DNA from: Pararhodobacter zhoushanensis | GTDB lineage: Bacteria; Pseudomonadota; Alphaproteobacteria; Rhodobacterales; Rhodobacteraceae | Reading direction: 5' to 3' | Assembly: GCF_025949695.1 (NCBI RefSeq) | Contig: NZ_JAPDFL010000001.1 | Coordinates: forward strand, 326,001 to 390,000 | Length of the DNA: 64,000 nucleotides | Position numbers and translations under genes: made by a program | Part shown: in pieces, positions 45,102 through 54,204 of the stretch | How the letters are laid out: every line of letters begins with the position of its first letter | How positions within the stretch are numbered: the stretch's first letter is position 1 | Notes under the pieces: model-generated | Databases searched by the model: none | The model's input: only the letters and a program-made list of their open reading frames with translations | What the model was told of the DNA's origin: nothing

Positions 45102-46124
45102 ATGAAACATACATTCGGAAAAGCTCTGCTGAGCCTTGGCGCAGCAGCCGTTATTGCGGCCGGGTCGCCAACCGTCGCGACGGCACAACAAGAGCTGCGC
45201 TTTACCACCAGCGTGCCGGCGAACTCGTTCATCTATGCCAATATTCTCGAAGTCTGGGCGCAACGCGTGACCGACGATTCCGAGGGTACGATCACCGTTC
45301 GGATGTTCCCCGCCGGGACGCTGGGGCGCGATGCCTCAGGGCATCTAGACATGTTGCGTAACGGGATCGTGGATCTGGCCTATTTCATCCCCGGCTATAC
45401 GCCGGGCGCGATGACCGAAGCCACCATCGTGGAACTGCCCAACGTCGTGCCCAGCGCCACCGTCGGATCGCTCGCCGCCACGCAAATGGTGGACAACGGG
45501 TCGTGGACCGGACAGGGCATGGAGGGGGTGAAAATCCTTGGCATGTTCTCGACCGCGCCGACGCTCCTGACCACGAGTGAGCCGGTCACCTCGCTTGAGG
45601 ATGTCGCCAACATGAACCTGCGCGGCGCTGGCCCGACCTTGCTGGCCTCGATCGAGGCCCTCGGCGCTACGCCGGTCGGAGGGCTGACCGCACCGCAAAT
45701 TGCAGAGGCGCTGTCGCGCGGGTTGCTGGATGGCACGATCAACGAATGGGTCGCGCTGACTATCTTTGGCATCTCCCAGACGGCCCACAACCATCTCAAC
45801 GTGAACATGGGCGCCTCGGCGATCATGGTGGGGATGAACCGGCAGACCTATGACAGCCTTCCGGCTGCTGCTCAGGCGGCCATCGACCGCAACTCGGGCG
45901 AAGCTTTTGCGCGTCTGTGGGGCGAAGAGTTCGACGCGCGGATCGACGCCTTCCGCAGCGCCGCCGAGCAGGACGCTGACCGGACCTTTACCACCCTGTC
46001 CGATGAGGAACAGGCACGTTGGGCCGAGCGCTTGCAAACGGTCACCGACCATTGGATCGAAAGCACGCCCAACGGACAAGCGCTGTACGACGCGTATGTG
46101 GCGGCCATCGCCGCGGCGGAGTAA
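45102..46124 (+). CDS. dctP: TRAP transporter substrate-binding protein (DctP family)
   Basis: The 340-residue protein has a signal peptide ending ATVATA-like (TVATA-QQ near 29) and the DctP fold (ELRFTTSVPANSFIYANILEVWAQRV, NGIVDLAYFIPGYTPGAM, INEWVALTIFG). ATG 45102 follows AAGGGAGG. The small and large permease genes are not adjacent but at 51109-52943 on the other strand within the same aromatic island, so this is probably their binding protein, separated by rearrangement. Confidence 0.92.
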   Translation: MKHTFGKALLSLGAAAVIAAGSPTVATAQQELRFTTSVPANSFIYANILEVWAQRVTDDSEGTITVRMFPAGTLGRDASGHLDMLRNGIVDLAYFIPGYTPGAMTEATIVELPNVVPSATVGSLAATQMVDNGSWTGQGMEGVKILGMFSTAPTLLTTSEPVTSLEDVANMNLRGAGPTLLASIEALGATPVGGLTAPQIAEALSRGLLDGTINEWVALTIFGISQTAHNHLNVNMGASAIMVGMNRQTYDSLPAAAQAAIDRNSGEAFARLWGEEFDARIDAFRSAAEQDADRTFTTLSDEEQARWAERLQTVTDHWIESTPNGQALYDAYVAAIAAAE

Positions 46125-46289
46125 CCCTTTGCCGGTTGGCCGCCTCAGTGGCCAACCGGCCTTGCGCGCTTGCCGTTTCCCGGTGTCGCACAAGGAGTGG
46201 GCTGGTTGCGCTCGCCCCGCCTTGTACAGCATACTCACAAATGCCTGTGTTGCACGCAGGCCGATCGCGTTGGCGTAAAGGGCGAGACG

Positions 46290-46742
46290 GTGAGAGCGAA
46301 GGAAATTTACAGCCAGCCGGGCTATCTGTTCCGGCGGATGCACCAGGTTTCGACGGCAGCCTTCAGCGCGGTCGAGACGGAAAAGCCGCTCACCCCGGTC
46401 CAGTTTGCTGCTTTACTGACGATCCGCGACAATCCCGGCATCGACGCCACGCGGCTGGCCAGCGCGATCCGCTTTGACCGAACGACCATCGGCCATGTGA
46501 TCGGGCGGCTCGAAATCAAAGGCCTGATCATCCGCAATGAAGGCAGCCTCGACAAGCGTACCAAGCTTTTGCGCATCACCGCTGAGGGCTCGATGCTGCT
46601 GGATTCAGTCGGCCCGCGCGTGGGCGAGATCGCCGAAATCATTCTCGCGCCTCTGAAGGAAAGCGAGCGCGTGGAGCTGATGCGGATGCTGACGCTGCTC
46701 GACGCCGCAGCAAACCAGGACGTCGTTGACGGCGAAGCGTGA
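46290..46742 (+). CDS. MarR family transcriptional regulator
   Basis: From GTG 46290 the protein has 150 residues with the MarR core (TPVQFAALLTIRDNPGIDATRLASAI, then RTTIGHVIGRLEIKGLI, wing EGSLDKRTKLLRIT). An upstream open frame is rejected because it lacks family sequence. The upstream region holds ACAGCATACT at 46226-46235, which matches ten bases of the dyad at 50028-50043. It could regulate, or be regulated with, the gentisate genes. Confidence 0.9.
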   Translation: MRAKEIYSQPGYLFRRMHQVSTAAFSAVETEKPLTPVQFAALLTIRDNPGIDATRLASAIRFDRTTIGHVIGRLEIKGLIIRNEGSLDKRTKLLRITAEGSMLLDSVGPRVGEIAEIILAPLKESERVELMRMLTLLDAAANQDVVDGEA

Positions 46743-46751
46743 GGACGGCGC

Positions 46752-47279
46752 CTATTCCAGCCCCTGCGGCGCGATACCCACGGGGTCCAGGAAGCGATCG
46801 CTCACCATCACCGCGTCTTCATCGCAATAGACCCATTCAGCGGGCGTTATGCTCACCTCGCCCAGTGTCAGCGTCTCGCCAAGTGTGCCCTGCGTCGGGG
46901 CCCAGCCGCGCCGCGCAGTTGTGCCCATGGCCTTGACCCCGATGTCGAGCGCATTGATCCCCCGGCTGTCGCGGATCGCACCATGGATCACCACGCCCGC
47001 CCAGCCGTTTTGCTGCGCAATCGCGGCCAGGCGGTCGCCCATCACGCCAACGCGCAGCGAGCCGCCTGCGTCAACGACCAGCACCCGGCCTGCTCCCGGT
47101 TGCGAGACGGCGTTGAGCACGGGCGTGTGGTCTTCGAAGGTACGCAGCGTTTCGGCCCGCCCCCAGAAGCTGCCGCGCTGGCCAAAGCTGCGGAACTGCA
47201 GCGCGCAGACCCGCAGCGATGCGGCGTGAACGTCGTAAAGATCGGCGGCGCAGAAGCGTTGTGGGTCGGCGTCGGTCAT
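46752..47279 (-). CDS. RraA family protein (HMG/oxaloacetate aldolase-like)
   Basis: The 175-residue protein shows the RraA fold landmarks GRVLVVDAGGS, MGDRLAAIAQQNGWAGVVIHGAIRD and GWAPTQGTLGE. RraA-like proteins include class II aldolases splitting 4-hydroxy-4-methyl-2-oxoglutarate or oxaloacetate and a ribonuclease E inhibitor. Its place at the end of the gentisate operon favours a catabolic role. The ATG overlaps the hydroxylase stop by 4 bp. Confidence 0.85.
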   Translation of the reverse strand: MTDADPQRFCAADLYDVHAASLRVCALQFRSFGQRGSFWGRAETLRTFEDHTPVLNAVSQPGAGRVLVVDAGGSLRVGVMGDRLAAIAQQNGWAGVVIHGAIRDSRGINALDIGVKAMGTTARRGWAPTQGTLGETLTLGEVSITPAEWVYCDEDAVMVSDRFLDPVGIAPQGLE

Positions 47280-48910
47280 AGGGGGAACTCTTTGTCAGTC
47301 GATAGATCCTGCCCGCTCACAGCACGCCAGATTGCGGTTGCGTCGGCAGGGGCCGCATCGCCACGCCAGCAGACATGGCCATCCGGGCGGACAAGAACCA
47401 ACGCCGTTTCATAGGCGGCGCGGACGCTGCCGGCGTCAAGCCGCACTTCCCTGACCGGCAGGTTCAGGGCGCGCGCTGCCTGCAAAAACCCCTCGGTTCT
47501 GGCGGTCTTGTCCGTGACGACAAGGGTAAAGCCTTGTCCGAACTCATCAAGGATCGACTGCCCGTCGGCCAGTGCGACATGCGGAGCCCGCGCGCCGGGG
47601 CGCGTGGTGGGGATATAGACCATGTGGTCGTCGGGCCCCTCAAGGCTGCCATCGGGCACGATGATCGGCGAGGCGCGATAGCGATAGCCCAGCTGAATAC
47701 CCGGCGTCACAAACTCGCGCAGGCGCAGCGCGAAGAGGCGGTCGTGCATGGCGCTGCGGGCTGCATCACCCGCTGGCCCGTCGGCATCGAGCACCGGGTC
47801 GGGCTGTAGCATGTGATCTAGCACGCGGTTGTTCGCGGCCTCGTTGGTGTTTCGGATGGCGATGGGGCGGCGCTCGGTCTCATAGGAGTCGAGCAGCGCC
47901 TCGGGGGCCCATCCCGCCTCGACGGCGGCAATCTTCCACCCCAAATCGACCGCATCGCCGATCCCGGTGTTTGCGCCGAAGCCGCCCTTGGGCCAGCGCA
48001 GATGCGCCGCGTCACCGACCAGAAACGCCCGGCCCTCACGGTAGTGATCCGCCACCACGCGGTGCCCGGACCACGGCTGCGCCTGCAAGACCTCGAACGG
48101 CAGCGCATCGCCGATCACGGCGCGCACTACATCCTCAGGCACTTTATCCTCGACCGTGTCGGCATAGATCGACAGCCGCCACTCATCACGCCCGTCAACC
48201 GAGGTGAGATAGGCCCGCGTTGCGTCAAAAAGCGTGTGAACCTGCGCCATCGGCCGCCCGAACATGCCCGAGAGCACGTCGCCAAGGCCCGCGCTGCGGA
48301 AATAGACGGCGAAATTATAGCCCTCGCCAAAGGTGCCGACAAAGCGCAGCCCCAGCGCCTTTCGCACCCCGCTACGGCCCCCGTCGCAGGCGGCAAGCCA
48401 GCGGCTGCGCAGGGTATGCCGGGTGCCATCGGCGGTCTCGACCAGACACTCTACATGGTCTGCGTTTTGCGTGAAGGATACCAGACGCGTCTGATAGCGC
48501 AGGTCGCCGCCCTTGGCCTCGACCGCATGGCGCAACACCGGATCGAACGCCTTTTTGGGATAGAAGAACCCGCCTTCGGGCGACTGCGGGTCACGTTTGG
48601 GCGCATCGGCGTTCGACACGCCCTCAAACAGCGCCAGCGCCTTGCCGCCGATCCTGGTGCAAAATCCCATGTCGCGCGGCGCGTTCGAGGGGAACGCGTC
48701 ACCATAGCGCAGGGTGTCGGCGATGCCCCAGCGGCGCAGATGCTCCATGGTGCGCGAGAAGAAATTCTCACCGGCCGGGAAATAGACCTTACCGTCGCCC
48801 TGCTCGACCAGAATGAAGTCGACGCCGCGATAGCTCAGCTCATTGGCCAGCGACAGGCCAACCGGCCCTGCGCCGACAATCACGACACTGGTCTGATGTC
48901 TTTGCGTCAT
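47276..48910 (-). CDS. FAD-dependent aromatic hydroxylase (PheA/TfdB family)
   Basis: The 544-residue flavoprotein has GAGPVG (13-18), the DG motif ACDGGRSGVRKALG, the second FAD motif VGDAAHLRWPKGGFGANTGIGDA, and a C-terminal thioredoxin-like domain ending VLVRPDGHVCWRG. The GD motif carries HLRWPKGG where many relatives have HxxPPxGG. It should hydroxylate an aromatic acid with NAD(P)H and O2. Adjacent gentisate dioxygenase makes salicylate or 3-hydroxybenzoate-type hydroxylation to gentisate a reasonable inference. Confidence 0.88.
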   Translation of the reverse strand: MTQRHQTSVVIVGAGPVGLSLANELSYRGVDFILVEQGDGKVYFPAGENFFSRTMEHLRRWGIADTLRYGDAFPSNAPRDMGFCTRIGGKALALFEGVSNADAPKRDPQSPEGGFFYPKKAFDPVLRHAVEAKGGDLRYQTRLVSFTQNADHVECLVETADGTRHTLRSRWLAACDGGRSGVRKALGLRFVGTFGEGYNFAVYFRSAGLGDVLSGMFGRPMAQVHTLFDATRAYLTSVDGRDEWRLSIYADTVEDKVPEDVVRAVIGDALPFEVLQAQPWSGHRVVADHYREGRAFLVGDAAHLRWPKGGFGANTGIGDAVDLGWKIAAVEAGWAPEALLDSYETERRPIAIRNTNEAANNRVLDHMLQPDPVLDADGPAGDAARSAMHDRLFALRLREFVTPGIQLGYRYRASPIIVPDGSLEGPDDHMVYIPTTRPGARAPHVALADGQSILDEFGQGFTLVVTDKTARTEGFLQAARALNLPVREVRLDAGSVRAAYETALVLVRPDGHVCWRGDAAPADATAIWRAVSGQDLSTDKEFPL

Positions 48911-48913
48911 CGC

Positions 48914-49990
48914 TCAGCCCTCCTGACCCGCGAAGGCTTCGCGGAACAAGCCGAAGGCCTTCAGGATGGGCCGATCGCTGTAGGAAAACAACACCGCCTC
49001 GCCGCCGGTGCTCCAGTGTTCATGCGCGACCCAGGACGGAATGACAAAGGTGTCGCCTTCCTCCCACAGATATTCCTGCCCCCCGATCAGCGAGCCGCCT
49101 GCGCCCTCGGCCACATGGTAGATGGTCGAGGACGTATGGCGGTGCGCCCTGGTGTGCTCGCCCTTGCGCAGCAATTGCAGATAGGCCGAGATCGTCGGCA
49201 GGGGTGAACGCCCGGTCAGCGGGTTGGTGTATTCCATGATGATGCCGTCAAAGGGGCTGCCCACCTCATCGCGCAGGGCGTGCAGATTGGCGCGGCAGGT
49301 TTCCCAGCGGTAGTTGAGCAGGGGCGACAGGTCGGTCCGGGCAGGTTCTTTCCATGTTGGCCGCATCCCCCGACCCCAGCGGTGCAGGCTGTCCTCGGCC
49401 TGCCGATAGATCGGCTGCTGCGGGCTGTCGCCTTCGGCGCGGTCCTCAAAGAAATTCGCGTCGAGCAGGTTCACAAACGGCAGATCCAGACCGTCCAGCC
49501 ACGCCATTGGCTGCCCTGAGTCATTGCCGTGGTCGTGCCACTTCCACGCGGGCGTGGTGACGTAATCGCCCTTGCGCATGATCGTGCGCTCGCCTTCGAC
49601 CGCCGTATAGGCCCCCTCGCCTTCGATAATGAAGCGGTGGGCATTGGGGCTGTGGCGGTGGCTGTCGGCGGTTTCGCCGGGCATCAGGAACTGGATGCCG
49701 CCAAAGATCATCCCGACGGTGCGCGCGCTCTTGCGGTCGAATGAGGGGTTGATCAGCATCAGGACCCTGCGTTCGGCCTCTTGCGGCGAGATCAGCGCGC
49801 CGCCGCGCAGCATCATCGGCTTGATGTCCCGCCAGCGCCAGATATGTGGCACGCCCTCGACGCGCGGTTCGGTTTGCGCGGCGGCGCCCAGGTTGAGCCA
49901 AAGCGGGATGATGCTCATGTCCTGCAGCTCGGCGTGGAACGCGTCGCGCTGTGCCTGCAGGTCGTTGGGCAGAGGGGTGGTGTTGGTCAT
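48914..49990 (-). CDS. gentisate 1,2-dioxygenase
   Basis: This 358-residue bicupin starts at MTNTTPLPND. The iron site in the first cupin is HRHSPNAHRF (His111, His113) and the second cupin has HRHTSSTIYHV (His283, His285). Length and the motif GGIQFLMPGETADSHRH agree with gentisate 1,2-dioxygenase. It opens gentisate to maleylpyruvate. Frames reaching to 50320 are extensions over the promoter. It leads the operon dioxygenase-hydroxylase-RraA, and the dyad at 50028 lies 38 bp upstream. Confidence 0.92.
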   Translation of the reverse strand: MTNTTPLPNDLQAQRDAFHAELQDMSIIPLWLNLGAAAQTEPRVEGVPHIWRWRDIKPMMLRGGALISPQEAERRVLMLINPSFDRKSARTVGMIFGGIQFLMPGETADSHRHSPNAHRFIIEGEGAYTAVEGERTIMRKGDYVTTPAWKWHDHGNDSGQPMAWLDGLDLPFVNLLDANFFEDRAEGDSPQQPIYRQAEDSLHRWGRGMRPTWKEPARTDLSPLLNYRWETCRANLHALRDEVGSPFDGIIMEYTNPLTGRSPLPTISAYLQLLRKGEHTRAHRHTSSTIYHVAEGAGGSLIGGQEYLWEEGDTFVIPSWVAHEHWSTGGEAVLFSYSDRPILKAFGLFREAFAGQEG

Positions 49991-50027
49991 GTATGGGCCT
50001 CCCGAGGCGCAGCGCGGCGTGTCGCTC

Positions 50028-50043
50028 TGACAGTATGCTGTCA
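50028..50043. promoter_or_regulatory. candidate operator of the gentisate promoter
   Basis: TGACAGTATGCTGTCA has perfect 6-bp arms and a 4-nt spacer. It lies between the divergent gentisate dioxygenase (49990) and BKACE (50187) genes. ACAG-TAAG-CTGT at 53951-53962 is the same core upstream of the IclR/extradiol pair. Confidence 0.65.
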
Positions 50044-50186
50044 AATCGGCGATCAACAGAGAAGGGAAGACTTGGACCTGTTCGACCGGTGGACATCGCC
50101 CACCCGTCCGCACGGCGGACATCGCCGCCAGCCCCCTTGTCGCAAGGGGGGCGCGGTGGGACGGTCCGCCCAGATGAGGAGGACAT

Positions 50187-51059
50187 ATGAAATACAAACG
50201 CCTGCTGACCTGCGCCGTGCTGGGGAATTTCACGACGCGCGCGCTCAACCCCGCGCTGCCGATTACCCCGAGTGAGATCGCCAATGACTGCCTTGCGGCG
50301 GCCGAGGAAGGCGCGTCCATCGTGCATATACATGTGCGCGATCCGCAAACGCAGCTGCCCTCGATGGAAACCGCGCTTTATGCCGAGGTGGTGGCGCGCA
50401 TCCGCGATGTCAGGCAGGATCTGATCCTCAACCTGACCACCGGCAACGGCGGGCGCTATCATCCCAGCGACGACGATCCTGCCAAGGCAGGCCCCCGCAC
50501 CAACCTGCTGCCCGCCGAAGAGCGCGTGCGCCATATTCAGGCAATCCAGCCAGACATCGCCACACTGGACCTCAACACGATGGTGTTTGGCGGCGAGGTG
50601 GTGATCAACGCACCGGAATCGATCCGCCGAATGGGGCGAATGATCCTGGCGGCGGGGGTGCGGCCGGAAATCGAGCTGTTCGATTCCGGCGATATCGCGC
50701 TGTTGAAAGCGCTGCAAAAGGAACGTGTCCTGCCCGAAGCGCCGCTGTGTTCGGTGGTCATGGGAGTGCAATTCGGGTTTCAGCCCAGCCCGGAAACCGT
50801 GCTCTATGCCCGCAGCCAATTGCCCGCCGGGGCGCAATGGACCGCGTTTGGCACCGGGCGATCGGCCTTCCCGATGGTGGCACAATCGGTTCTGGCCGGG
50901 GGACACGCGCGCATCGGGCTGGAAGATGCGGTCAAGATCGACGCAGACACGCTGGCACCGTCGAATGCCGCGATGGTGGCCAAGGCGCGCCGGATGATGG
51001 AGGATCTGGGTCACCCCCCGATGACGCCAATGGAAGCCCGCGCCTTGCTGGGTCTTTGA
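50187..51059 (+). CDS. BKACE family (3-keto-5-aminohexanoate cleavage enzyme-like)
   Basis: The 290-residue TIM-barrel protein has the BKACE zinc motif VHIHVRDP (His47, His49), ILNLTTGNGG, TLDLNTMVFGG and GTGRSAFPMVAQSVLAGGHARIGLED. BKACE enzymes condense a beta-keto acid with acetyl-CoA and cleave it. The substrate varies and cannot be read here. ATG 50187 follows GAGGAGGACAT. It is divergent from the gentisate operon and ends at a strong terminator. Confidence 0.92.
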   Translation: MKYKRLLTCAVLGNFTTRALNPALPITPSEIANDCLAAAEEGASIVHIHVRDPQTQLPSMETALYAEVVARIRDVRQDLILNLTTGNGGRYHPSDDDPAKAGPRTNLLPAEERVRHIQAIQPDIATLDLNTMVFGGEVVINAPESIRRMGRMILAAGVRPEIELFDSGDIALLKALQKERVLPEAPLCSVVMGVQFGFQPSPETVLYARSQLPAGAQWTAFGTGRSAFPMVAQSVLAGGHARIGLEDAVKIDADTLAPSNAAMVAKARRMMEDLGHPPMTPMEARALLGL

Positions 51060-51067
51060 AAACGCAA

Positions 51068-51096
51068 AAAGACGCCGGCCATAGGCCGGCGTCTTT
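51068..51096. terminator. bidirectional intrinsic terminator
   Basis: AAAGACGCCGGCC, ATA, GGCCGGCGTCTTT is a perfect 13-bp hairpin with A and T tracts on both sides. It lies between the convergent BKACE and TRAP large permease genes. Confidence 0.92.
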
Positions 51097-51108
51097 CGTT
51101 TCAGGGCG

Positions 51109-52410
51109 TCAGAGGATGCTGGGCAGCCAGAGCGTCACCTGAGGAAACACCGCCAGAATGAAGATCCGCACGCAATCGGCCAGGAAGAAGGCAAAAACCC
51201 CCCGGTAGATCGCGTAGAGCGAGATATCCGAACGCATCGCGTTCAGTAGCATCACGTTGATGCCGATGGGCGGCGTCAACATCCCCACCCCGATCAGCGC
51301 CACGTTCAGGATGCCCCACCAGATCGGATCATAGCCCATCGCCAGAATGATCGGCAGCACGAACGGTAGCGTGACGACAACCGCCGCGACCTCGTCAAAG
51401 AAGGCGCCGAGGAACAAATAGATCAGGATCAGCAGGAAGATGACGCCCGCGTTCGGCAGGCCCAGCGCCTGAATGCCGCCGATGATCTCCTCACTCACGC
51501 CGCTCAGACTGACGAAATAGGAGAAAATCATCGCACCAAAGACGATGATATAGATCATCACCGTCGCCGAGGCGGCGTCGGACAGAACCTCGACAAAAGT
51601 TTGACGGTTCAGCTTGCCGCGCCCCAAAGCGAAGAAGAACGCGAAAACGACGCCGATTGCGGCGGCCTCGTTCACCGTGAACACGCCGGAATAGATCCCG
51701 CCCAGCACGATGATCGCCAGCAGGATGGCCCCCCAGGACCCCCCGATGGCCATGATCCGCGTTGCGACGGGCAGCTTCTCGGACCCAGGCATCGACGCGG
51801 GATTGCGGCGCGCGACGAGCCAGATCGCCGCCAGATACAGCGCGACCGACAGCAGCGCGGGGATGATGGCGGCGGAAAACATGGTGAGCACGGATTGCTC
51901 GGTCAGGACAGCATAAAGCACCATGATGCTGGACGGCGGCACGATAATCCCCAAGGTGCCGCCCGCTGCCACCACGCCCGCCGAGTTGCCGCCCGAATAA
52001 CCGCGCGACAGCATCTCAGGCAGCGCGACGCGGCCAAAGGTCGCCGTCGCCGCCACCGCCGAGCCGCAGACCGCGCCGAACCCGGCGCTGGCAACGATGG
52101 TCGTTGCAGCCAACCCGCCGGGGCGGTGGCCGACCAGCGCCTCGGCGGTCGTGAAGATGTCCTTGGCCAGACCTCCGGCGGCAGCCAGACTGCCCATCAG
52201 CATGAAGAGCGGGATCACCGCCAGATCGAGGCTGGCCATGGTCGAAGCGGGCTCGGTCGCCAGAAGCGTCAGCGCACCGTTCCAGCCAGCCATCGACGCG
52301 AAGCCGACGACGCCGACCACCGTCATGGCGATGCCGATGGGCACGTGCAGCGCGATGAGGCCGAACATGGCGACAAAACCGATCAGGGCTACAGTCGAGG
52401 GATCCATCAT
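51109..52410 (-). CDS. dctM: TRAP transporter large permease (DctM family)
   Basis: The 433-residue permease starts at MMDPSTVALIGF, overlapping the small permease stop (ATGATG). DctM landmarks are ALHVPIGIAMTVVGV, VCGSAVAATATFGRVALPEM, GGTLGIIVPPSSIMVLYAVLTE and MLTPPIGINVMLLNA. It forms the Na+-dependent transport subunit with the 52407 gene. Its binding protein is probably 45102. Confidence 0.93.
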   Translation of the reverse strand: MMDPSTVALIGFVAMFGLIALHVPIGIAMTVVGVVGFASMAGWNGALTLLATEPASTMASLDLAVIPLFMLMGSLAAAGGLAKDIFTTAEALVGHRPGGLAATTIVASAGFGAVCGSAVAATATFGRVALPEMLSRGYSGGNSAGVVAAGGTLGIIVPPSSIMVLYAVLTEQSVLTMFSAAIIPALLSVALYLAAIWLVARRNPASMPGSEKLPVATRIMAIGGSWGAILLAIIVLGGIYSGVFTVNEAAAIGVVFAFFFALGRGKLNRQTFVEVLSDAASATVMIYIIVFGAMIFSYFVSLSGVSEEIIGGIQALGLPNAGVIFLLILIYLFLGAFFDEVAAVVVTLPFVLPIILAMGYDPIWWGILNVALIGVGMLTPPIGINVMLLNAMRSDISLYAIYRGVFAFFLADCVRIFILAVFPQVTLWLPSIL

Positions 52411-52943
52411 TTCAGGCCTCTCTCGGACGAAAGGGCATCGGCAGGACGGGTGCGCAGCATTCTGATCAGCGCCATGACATCGGCAAAGACGTTCAGTGCC
52501 TGCACGAACGCAGCGAAGATCAGGAAAAGCGTTGCCGCAGCCCACCACGGCCAGACCGGCCAGGCCAGCACCCAGGTCTGGCGCCCGCTCAGATACATGC
52601 CTTCGGTGTAGGGGATGAACTTCCACGCCATCAGCCCGATCACCACCAGCACCACAACCCCGGCAAACAGTGTCAGAACCTGGTTCACCGTCTTCCCCAA
52701 CAGCGATCCCAGCACTTCGACCGTAATGTTACGGCGTTGCGCGAGGTTGGCAGGGATGCACGCCGAGATCACCACCGCCATCACTACGGCGCTGACGTCG
52801 TTGACTCCATGGATCGGCGCGGAAAAGGCAGAGCGAAGCAGCGCATCCAGACTGGTCATGAGCGCCAGCAAGAGCAGCCCCGCGAATCCCAGCAGCGCGA
52901 GCCATTGCGTCGCGCGACGGGACAGTCGATCGAGTGCTTCCAA
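52407..52943 (-). CDS. dctQ: TRAP transporter small permease (DctQ family)
   Basis: The 178-residue protein has four membrane segments and a DctQ-like loop with IPANLAQRRNITVEVLG. It overlaps dctM by 4 bp. GGAGGAGATG precedes its start. It is read away from the IclR gene on the same strand. Confidence 0.92.
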   Translation of the reverse strand: MEALDRLSRRATQWLALLGFAGLLLLALMTSLDALLRSAFSAPIHGVNDVSAVVMAVVISACIPANLAQRRNITVEVLGSLLGKTVNQVLTLFAGVVVLVVIGLMAWKFIPYTEGMYLSGRQTWVLAWPVWPWWAAATLFLIFAAFVQALNVFADVMALIRMLRTRPADALSSERGLK

Positions 52944-53059
52944 AGAGCATCTCCTCCCTGATTGATGCTATTTTGAGTGCCAGTCTTAGGAGCGGCGCTC
53001 AGTGGCGCTTACCGAAACCTGCCATCCGTCCACCCAGCGGACAGCGTTTCGGCGCGCGC

Positions 53060-53866
53060 TCAAACGGCGGCGCGGAGCCGGGCAATTTCGCCATTGCTCA
53101 GGTTCCCGACCAGATCGTGAGAAATTCTTGCCGCGGTTTCGAGCAGGTCTTTGCGGTACAGCTCAACAGCACGCGGGAATTTCAGAGACGTCGTGGACCA
53201 GATCAGCGTGACGCAGGCAAACACCCGGTCCTCGTACCAGATCGGGGCTGAAATACTGCCGGTCTCGGGCGTGAAATCGGCCATACGAAACCCAACGCCC
53301 ATCTCACGCACCCGTTTGAGGATCATGTCCAGACTGCCGTCGGCCATCATGAAAGGCTCTTGTACGCCCGTCACTTCGCCCAGATATGTGAGCAATGATC
53401 GCCGCTCATCCTCTGGCATAAACGCCAGCATGACCCTGCCCGACGACGTCTCGAGCACCGGCAACTTCTTGCCGACCATGCCGTGATTGATCGAATACGG
53501 GCTGAGCTGATGCGTCGATTCCCGCACTTCCATGTGGTGATTGCGGAACGTCACCAGATCGAGCGGCCAGAGCACGCGCCGCCCCATCTCGATCATATGC
53601 GGCACGGCGATGTCGCACACCCAGTCTTCATCCCGGAACCCCGAGCTGAGCGATTTCACATGGAGCGTCGGCCGCCATTTGTTCGAGAAATGGTCGCGGG
53701 TAACCAGTCCCATCTCGGCAAGCGTCTCAAGCAACCTATACACCGAGGGTCGCGGGATGCCTGTTTCCTCGGCGATCTCGGACGGCTTGGTGCCGTTCAG
53801 GTGGTTCACCGCCTGCAGGATCGCGATCCCGCGCTGCAGCGATCTGATGGTCGATAAAGAAGAAAT
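53060..53866 (-). CDS. IclR family transcriptional regulator, probable ATT start
   Basis: The clear part reads NHLNGTKPSEIAEETGIPRPSVYRLLETL (the HTH) and the IclR effector domain (SSGRVMLAFMPEDER). The first usual start in frame, GTG at 53809, would remove the N-terminal helix. The frame upstream reads SSLSTIRSLQRGIAILQAV, exactly the conserved beginning of IclR proteins, with no ATG, GTG or TTG. ATT at 53866 lies six nucleotides after GGAGG (53873-53877), and gives a 268-residue protein of normal length. A sequencing error in the start codon is the alternative. It likely controls the extradiol and gentisate genes. Confidence 0.8.
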   Translation of the reverse strand: MSSLSTIRSLQRGIAILQAVNHLNGTKPSEIAEETGIPRPSVYRLLETLAEMGLVTRDHFSNKWRPTLHVKSLSSGFRDEDWVCDIAVPHMIEMGRRVLWPLDLVTFRNHHMEVRESTHQLSPYSINHGMVGKKLPVLETSSGRVMLAFMPEDERRSLLTYLGEVTGVQEPFMMADGSLDMILKRVREMGVGFRMADFTPETGSISAPIWYEDRVFACVTLIWSTTSLKFPRAVELYRKDLLETAARISHDLVGNLSNGEIARLRAAV

Positions 53867-54204
53867 GGTGTGCCTCCCCCGTGCCGGATCAATGTCGGTT
53901 CAGGTCATTTTAGTATGGCGACAGCCTTCGTGCGGGTAAAGGAAATTTATACAGTAAGCTGTCTATTTTCCACCGGCGGGGTACCGGATCACGTGCCTTT
54001 GTCCCGATAACATTATGTTTAACCTGCGAATATACGTACCTGACACCGGTCACTTCCTGTGAGGCAAATAGCAACACTGTCCGCATAGCGAACATCTTCG
54101 AGATAGTACCTGCACCCTTGAGTTTGCGGTCCTAAACCTTGTCCGTGCAGCTTGGGCATTTAGCCGTGTGACCGGGGCTGCACCGCACCGGAAGGAGACC
54201 ACGC
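53867..54204. promoter_or_regulatory. divergent promoter region of the IclR and extradiol genes
   Basis: This 338-bp gap has no gene. It is AT-richer than its surroundings, and contains the ACAG-N4-CTGT dyad (53951-53962). The extradiol gene start is preceded by GGAAGGAGACC. Confidence 0.6.
53949..53964. promoter_or_regulatory. candidate IclR operator (copy of the gentisate dyad)
   Basis: ATACAGTAAGCTGTCT shares ACAG-N4-CTGT and the TA-G spacer pattern with the 50028 site. It lies about 85 bp upstream of the IclR start and 240 bp upstream of the extradiol gene. Confidence 0.55.

Noticed and set aside
44658..45105. Two overlapping plus frames in the prophage-TRAP junction
   Set aside because: They lack family features and ribosome sites; one runs into the signal-peptide gene in another frame.
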